This document shows positions 57,583-64,000 of a DNA stretch of 64,000 nt, piece after piece; the first letter of the stretch is position 1, and each line of letters starts with the position of its first letter. The position numbers and the translations under genes were made by a program. The notes beneath the pieces were generated by a model, which saw only the letters and a program-made list of their open reading frames with translations, ran no database searches and was not told the origin of the DNA. Origin of the DNA: Trifolium pratense. Taxonomy: Eukaryota > Streptophyta > Magnoliopsida > Fabales > Fabaceae. The DNA lies in contig NC_060059.1 of assembly GCF_020283565.1 (NCBI RefSeq), positions 45,714,572-45,778,571 on the forward strand, given 5' to 3'.

Positions 57583-58883
57583 TTAATACACTAATTATTA
57601 ACATCGCTCTTCCTTGAATTTAAATTACATACTTTTTTTTTTAAAGAATTTTCAGACATATTCTAATTAAAACATACCTTAATTGTAAACCAAAAAATAA
57701 TTGTTAAAACCGAAAATAATTCATTGGATGAAATTAATTTAATATGATAATTAATTGTTTTGTTTTTGACTAAGTGAGAATTAATTGTAAAATGCACAAG
57801 AGAAGAGAATCATTTTTACAATGTCATGTGTACAAATTTCTTTGAAAAAATGGTCCCAAATAATATAATAATATATTTTAATTTAATTCGTTGTCATCTA
57901 TTTTCCAATTTAATATGTTTATGATATTCAATTTATTTTTTTTCAATTATATATGATCACCTACAATACCATATTTATATATACTATATATAGCATAGTA
58001 TTTTTTTTATGTCGTATATAATTCTTCACATTAATAATTTGCTAAATCATCTCAATTTTTTTGTTACCAATTTTATTTCTCGTTATACACATCACCTCAA
58101 TTTCAAATATTTTCTTTTAAATATTTCCTTATTTTATTGGTGATGCATTTTCTTTTTTCTTATTATCGTTGTACTTATAGTTTTTTTGCAAGTAAAATGG
58201 GAATAACTTCACTTGAATTCTGTCAATTTTAATTCCATGTCTCAATTTTTATGTTTCAGCACACAAAACTCTTTTGAGGTTGGTTAAACATTTAGTGTCA
58301 ATAGATTTAACTCTTTTTTTATTCAACCGAGGAACATATTATTATATTAAAATGAAAAAACACTCAACATTAGCACAAAACCTGTTTTATTTTATTAGAA
58401 ATTAGTAAATAGAAACTGTATATATTATTTTATTCTATTTTTTAAAAAAGAAAAATACATAATACATAAATTATTTTATTAATTAATATTTAGCAACAAA
58501 ATGGTTAGTTTATAGTGCAGTAAACAATATATTATCAATCAAAAGGCTTGATTGTTCATCTTCTCATAACCACTTTTTCCACTAACATCTACATAAGAAA
58601 TATTTTTCTACAAAAAATCTAGATTAACAGTATGTCATTATTGTTTTCAATTTTGTGACTCATCCCAAGATGTTCTTGATATTCCCGAAAAAATAGATGA
58701 AGAAAAAATCATCAAAAGATTGAAAAAAATAAAAGAAAGAAGAAAATAAAAGTAAACACAACAAATATGAGTTAGAAAGAGAAAAGAGTTAGAAAATGAA
58801 TGAGATGAAATGCTCACACAAAGATCATATTTATAGAGAAAAAAATGGGCATGTGCAATTAAACTCATTAAAAACAAATATAT
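57583..58883. other. AT-rich intergenic DNA
   Basis: No recognisable gene or transposon end. Short open frames are chance in AT-rich sequence. Confidence 0.5.
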
Positions 58884-59080
58884 TGTTATGAATAGTATAA
58901 ATGTGGATGTCCATTTGTCTATGCCCATATTCTTGGCCCATGTAATCTCCTATATATATGACTATCTCACAATGTAAAACACACACCTTGAATAGAACAA
59001 TACAATAGTCTATTCCTTTCTCTTCTCCCTTTCTCTCCTTCTTCTCTATTCTAGTTATTCTCTAGAAATAGTTCATAACA
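58884..59080 (+). repeat. Short LTR (197 bp) of a copia-type retrotransposon
   Basis: It begins TGTTATGAA and ends TTCATAACA, a perfect 9-bp inverted end pair, with a TATA-like CCTATATATATGAC near 58948-58961 and a CT-rich leader. A PBS follows directly. The 3' LTR is not in the window. Confidence 0.82.
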
Positions 59081-59094
59081 CGTTATCAGCACGA
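59081..59094 (+). promoter_or_regulatory. Primer binding site of the short-LTR element
   Basis: CGTTATCAGCACGA directly after the LTR. ACACGTTATCAGCACGA is a recurring LTR/PBS junction in plant copia elements (from memory); the tRNA used is not certain. Confidence 0.7.
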
Positions 59095-59204
59095 TAGTCT
59101 CTCTCCCCTCTCTAGAAAGGTATAGCAACCATGAAAGGTGATAATTTTATTTCTTGTATTTTTTATTCTATTTTTTTCGTTTTTTTTCATATTGATTCAC
59201 AGCC

Positions 59205-59744
59205 TACGATCCAGAAGTATCGTAGTGAAATTTTTAAAATATGAATCCTGAAGATTCATAGTATGATGAAATTTTAAAATATGAATCCTGAAGATTCATA
59301 AACCTACGCTTCTAAAATATCAATCCCTGAAGGATTGAAAAAAATAACTGATTTGATCTATTATATAGTTCTTAAAGAACTTAAAAATTCCAAATTTTGT
59401 TCTCCATGAAATCTTGATGAATTCAATTGGGACACATCCCTGAAGGATGTACAAAATAATTGATAAGATCTATTATATTTATAGAGTTTTTGAAGAACTC
59501 GTGAATAATTCAATATATTTCTGCATCCCTGAAGGATTGCACCAATATATGTATTCCTATTACATTATAATATATGTTATACAGTTCCTGAAGAACTCGA
59601 TGTTGTATGCATTCCTGAAGAATTGCATAAATGATTAATTTTACATTATAATGATGTTATATAGTTCTTGAAGAACTTCTTATAAATTATTTCTTATGAA
59701 TTCCAGAAGAATTCAAAATACATATACATGCATCCCTGAAGGAT
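59205..59744 (+). repeat. Array of 13 small hairpins with constant loop and variable stems
   Basis: Centres at about 59214, 59250, 59290, 59329, 59374, 59442, 59492, 59531, 59590, 59618, 59670, 59706 and 59738. Examples: ATGAATC-CTGAA-GATTCAT, CAATCC-CTGAA-GGATTG, ACATCC-CTGAA-GGATGT, AGTTC-CTGAA-GAACT, AGTTC-TTGAA-GAACT, GAATTC-CAGAA-GAATTC. The loop is CTGAA or a one- or two-base variant, while stems differ but stay complementary. They lie in the expected 5' leader of the short-LTR element, where no ORF is seen. Confidence 0.85.
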
Positions 59745-59759
59745 AGCTTTATCAATTTT

Positions 59760-62700
59760 TTTTAGAGTATTAAAAACCACTACAAACACTAAAATAGGCC
59801 AAAAACCATAAAAACGACTACAAAAACTAAAATTGGCCAAAACCCATAAAAAACCACTACAAACACTAAAATTGGCCAAAACCCATAAAAAGTCGACTAC
59901 AAACACTAAAATAGGCCAAAAACATTAAAAACCACTACAAACACTAAAATAGCCCAAAAACCATAAAAACGACTACAAATACTAAAATTGGCCAAAAACC
60001 ATAAAAATGACAACAAACACTAAAATTGGCCAAAAACTATAAAAACGACTCTAAAATAGGCCAAAAACCATAAAAATGATTACAAACACCAAAATTAAAA
60101 AAAAAATAACCATAAAAACGACTACAAACACTAAAATTTGCCAAAATCTCAAATATCGGCCGTAAAATAGGCCAAAAAGACTAAAAACAACTACAAACAA
60201 TAAAATAGGCCAAAAACCATAAAAAAACAACTACAAAAACTAAAATTGGCCAAAATCCCAAATATCGACCCTAAAATAGGCCAAAAACCATAAAAATGAC
60301 TATAAACAATAAAATAGGCCAAAAACCATAAAACGACTACAAACACTAAAATTGGCCAAAATCCCAAATATCGACCCTACAATAGGCCAAAAACCATAAA
60401 AACGACTACAAACACCAAAATTGGCCAAAAACCATATAAACGACCTAAAATAGGTCAAAACCCATAATTTGGCCAAAAACCATAAAAACGACTACAAACA
60501 CTACAATTGGCCAAAATCCCAAATATCGACCCTAAAATAGGCCAAAAACATTAAAAACCACTACAAACACTAAAATAGGCCAAAAACCATAAAAACGACT
60601 ACAAACATTAAAATTGGCCAAAACCCATAAAAAAACCACTACAAACACTAAAATTGGCCAAAACCCCTAAAAAGTCGACTACAAACACTAAAATAGGCCA
60701 AAAACATTAAAAACCACTGCAAACACTAAAATAGCCGAAAAAACATAAAAACGACAACAAATACTAAAATTGGCCAAAAAGCATAAAAATGATTACAAAC
60801 ACTAAAATTGGCCAAAAACTATATAAACGACCCTAAAATAGGCCAAAAAACCATAAAAACGACTACAAACACCAAAATTGGCCAAAAACCATATAAACGA
60901 CCTAAAATAGTTCAAATACCATAAAAACGATTACAACACACTAAAATTAGCCAAAAACCATAAAAACGATTCCAAACACCAAAATTAGCCAAAAACTATA
61001 AAAACAACTGCAAACACTAAAATATGCCAAAAATCATAAAAAACGACTACAAAACTAAAATTGGCCAAAATCCCAAATATTGACCCTAAAATAGGCCAAA
61101 AACCATAAAAACGACTACAAACACTAAAATTGGCCAAACACTATATAAACGACCCTAAAATAGGCCAAAACCCATAAAAACCACTACAAACACTAAAATA
61201 GGCCAAAACCCATAAAAACGACTACAAACACTAAAATACGCCAAAAACCATAAAAACGACTACAAACACTAAAATTGGCCAAACACTATATAAACGACCC
61301 TAAAATAGGCCAAAAACATTAAAAACCACTACAAACACTAAAATAGGCCAAAACCCATAAAAACGACTACAAACACGAAAATATGCCAAAAATCATAAAA
61401 ACGACTACAAAAACTAAAAATGGCCAAAATCCCAAATATCGACCCTAAAATAGGCCAAAAACCATAAAAACGACTACAAACACTAAAATTGCCCAAAACG
61501 ACTACAAACACTAAAATTGCCCAAAAACTATAAAAACGACCCTAAAATAGGCCAAAAAACATAAAAACGACTACAAACAATTAAATGGGCAAAAATCCAT
61601 AAAAATGACTACAAACACTAAAATTGGCCAAAAACATTAAAAACCACTACAAACACTAAAATAGCCCAAAAACCATAAAAACGACTACAAATACTAAAAT
61701 TGGCCAAAATCCATATAAACGTCCTAAAATAGGCCAAAAACCATAAAAACGACTAAAAACAATAAAATAGGCCAAAAACCATAAAAAACGACTACAAACA
61801 CTAAAATTGGCCAAAACGACTACAAACACTAAAATTGGCCAAATATGAACGACCCTAAAATAGGCCAAAAACATTAAAAATCACTACAAACACTAAAATA
61901 GGCCAAAACCCATAAAAAACAACTACAAACACTAAAATTGCCCAAAAACTATAAACGGCCCTAAAATAGGCAAAAAAACATAAAAACGACTACAAACACT
62001 ATAATTGGCCAAAAACCATAAAAATGTCTACAAACACTAAAATTGGCCAAAAACTATAAAAATGACCACAAACACTAAAATTGGCAAAAAACCATAAAAA
62101 CGATTACAAATACTAAAATATGCCAAAAATCATAAAAACGACTACAAAAACTAAAATTGGCCAAAATCCCAAATATCGACCCTAAAATAGGCCAAAAACA
62201 ATAAAAACGACTACATACATTAAAATAGGCCAAAAACCATAAAAACGATTACAAACACTAAAATAGGCCAAAAACCATAAGAACGATTACAAACACCAAA
62301 ATTGGCCAAAATACCAAATATCGACCGTAAAATAGGCCAAAAACCATAAAAACAACGACAAACAATAAAATAGGCCAAAAACCATAAAAACGACTACAAA
62401 CAATAAAATAGGCCAAAAACCATAAAAAAACTACTACAAACACTAAAATTAGCCAAACACTATATAAACGACCCTAAAATAGGCCAAAAACCATAAAAAC
62501 CACTAAAAACACTAAAATTGGCCAAAAACTATAAAAATGACTACAAACACTAAAATTGGCCAAAAACCCTAAAATAGGCTAAAAACCATAAAAACGACTA
62601 CAAACACTAAAATATGCCAAAAATCATAAAAACGACTACAAAAACTAAAATAGGCCAAAATCCCAAATATCGACCCTAAAATAGGCCAAAAACCATAAAA

Positions 62701-64000
62701 ACGACTACAAACATTAAAATAGGCCAAAAACCATAAAAACGAATACAAACACCAAAATTAGCCAAAATCCATATAAACGACTACAAACACTAAAATTGGC
62801 CAAAAAAGCATATAAACGACCTAAAATAGGTCAAAAACCATAAAAACGACTACAAACACTAAAATTCGCCAAAATCCCAAATATCGACCCTAAAATAGGC
62901 CAAAAACATTAAAAACCACTACCAACACTAAAATAGGCCAAAAACCATAAAAACGACTACAAACACTAAAATTGGCCAAAACCCATAAAAAACCACTACA
63001 AACACTAAAATTGACCAAAACCCATAAAAAACCACTACAAACACTAAAATTGGCCAAAACCCATAAAAAGTCGACTACAAACACTAAAATAGGCCAAAAA
63101 CATTAAAAACCACTACAAACACTAAAATAGCCCAAAAACCATAAAAACGACTACAAATACTAAATTTGGCCAAAAACCATAAAAATGACAACAAACACTA
63201 AAATTGGCCAAAAACTATAAAAACGACCCTAAAATAGGCCAAAAACCATAAAAACGATTACAAACACCAAAATTAGCCAAAAACCATAAAAACGACTACA
63301 AACACTAAAATTTGCCAAAATCCCAAATATCGACCGTAAAATAGGCCAAAAAGACTAAAAACAACTACAAACAATAAAATAGTCTAAAAACCATAAAAAA
63401 CGACTACAAACACTAAAATTGGCCAAAATCCCAAATATCGACCCTAAAATAGGGCAAAAACCATAAAAACGACTACAAACACTAAAATTGGCCAAAATCC
63501 CAAATATCGACCCTAAAATAGGCCCAAAACATTAAAAACGACTACAAACACTAAAATATGCCAAAAATCATAAAAACGACTACAAAAACTAAAATAGGCC
63601 AAAATCCCAAATATCGACCCTAAAATAGGCCAAAAACCATAAAAACGACTACAAACATTAAAATAGGCCAAAAACCATAAAAACGAATACAAACACCAAA
63701 ATTGGCCAAAATCCATATAAACGACTACAAACACTAAAATTGGCCAAAAAAGCATATAAACGACCTAAAATAGGTCAAAAACCATAAAAACGACTACAAA
63801 CACTAAAATTCGCCAAAATCCCAAATATCGACCCTAAAATAGGCCAAAAACATTAAAAACCACTACCAACACTAAAATAGGCCAAAAACCATAAAAACGA
63901 CTACAAACACTAAAATTGGCCAAAACCCATAAAAAACCACCACAAACTCTAAAATTGGCCAAAACCCATAAAAAGTCGACTACAAACACTAAAATTGGCC
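59760..64000. repeat. Satellite array, ~38-bp unit with higher-order repeats, continues past window
   Basis: More than 4.2 kb of tandem units made of two blocks, CCAAAAACCATAAAAACGAC and then TACAAACACTAAAAT(T/A)GG, with a recurrent variant block CCCAAATATCGACCCTAAAA. Long stretches recur at a distance: about 62580-63015 matches 63524-63959 at an offset of 944 bp, and about 59850-60240 matches 63030-63415 at about 3175 bp. The unit is strongly strand-biased (C and A on the plus strand). Minus-strand open frames (GFWPILVFVVVF-like) are products of the unit and not genes. The array starts within 20 bases of the last hairpin. Confidence 0.93.

Noticed and set aside
59447..64000. Minus- and plus-strand open frames of 60-80 codons in the satellite, with FYGFWPILVFVVVF-like hydrophobic repeats
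   Set aside because: They follow from the ~38-bp unit having few stop codons in one frame; they shift and break with unit length and have no start or promoter context.

Overview
This window is plant nuclear DNA, most likely from a legume. The evidence is three intron-containing host genes of plant families (TRM, tetraspanin, and an unassigned gene) in very AT-rich, transposon-dense DNA. The retroelements are SIRE-like Ty1/copia elements with an envelope-like ORF and a legume-type copia/envelope-like relic, and MITEs, Helitrons and SINEs surround them. No CRISPR array, operon or bacterial feature is present.

Bases 1-15379 are a nest of LTR retrotransposons. A minus-strand SIRE-like element (broken gag, long intact pol, PBS, LTR 5789-6887) lies against the internal remnant of another minus-strand copia element. 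The 1.5-kb LTR of that second element (8458-11120) was split by a gypsy-type solo LTR (9192-10351, TSD CATAG). The second element sits in a MITE remnant, which in turn cuts off the N-terminus of the envelope-like ORF of a second, plus-strand SIRE-like element. The 3' end of that element is complete (envelope-like ORF, antisense ORF, several polypurine tracts, LTR 14346-15379). Bases 16080-17437 are a fold-back element whose centre is an ELF4-like clock-gene pseudogene. Bases 18163-25482 are a deleted copia element (TSD GTGTA) whose 5' LTR holds a 2.27-kb gypsy-type solo LTR (TSD TGCTG).

Bases 26809-43969 hold two host genes. The first is a seven-exon gene for an 819-aa protein of unknown function with three tandem repeats of about 100 aa. 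The second is a three-exon TRM-family gene (DUF3741/DUF4378, 838 aa). Between them lies a 7-kb Mutator-like inverted-repeat element (31707-38751) stuffed with five further MITEs, nearly all with perfect 8- or 9-bp target duplications. Bases 48813-53298 are a six-exon, minus-strand tetraspanin gene. A plus-strand cold-shock-domain gene, probably a decaying retrocopy, sits inside its fourth intron.

Bases 53700-64000 are repeats: two Helitrons of opposite orientation, a SINE, a 231-bp tandem duplication, then the start of another copia element. That element has a 197-bp LTR, a PBS, 13 small hairpins with a shared CTGAA-type loop and different stems, and then more than 4.2 kb of an approximately 38-bp satellite that runs off the window.

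The host genes are ordinary in family terms. The unusual material is in the mobile DNA: the hairpin leader joined to a satellite, the ELF4 capture, the antisense ORF with SUMO-interaction-like motifs, and the dated nesting order. All exon structures were inferred by eye from splice sites and reading phase; no similarity search was run.
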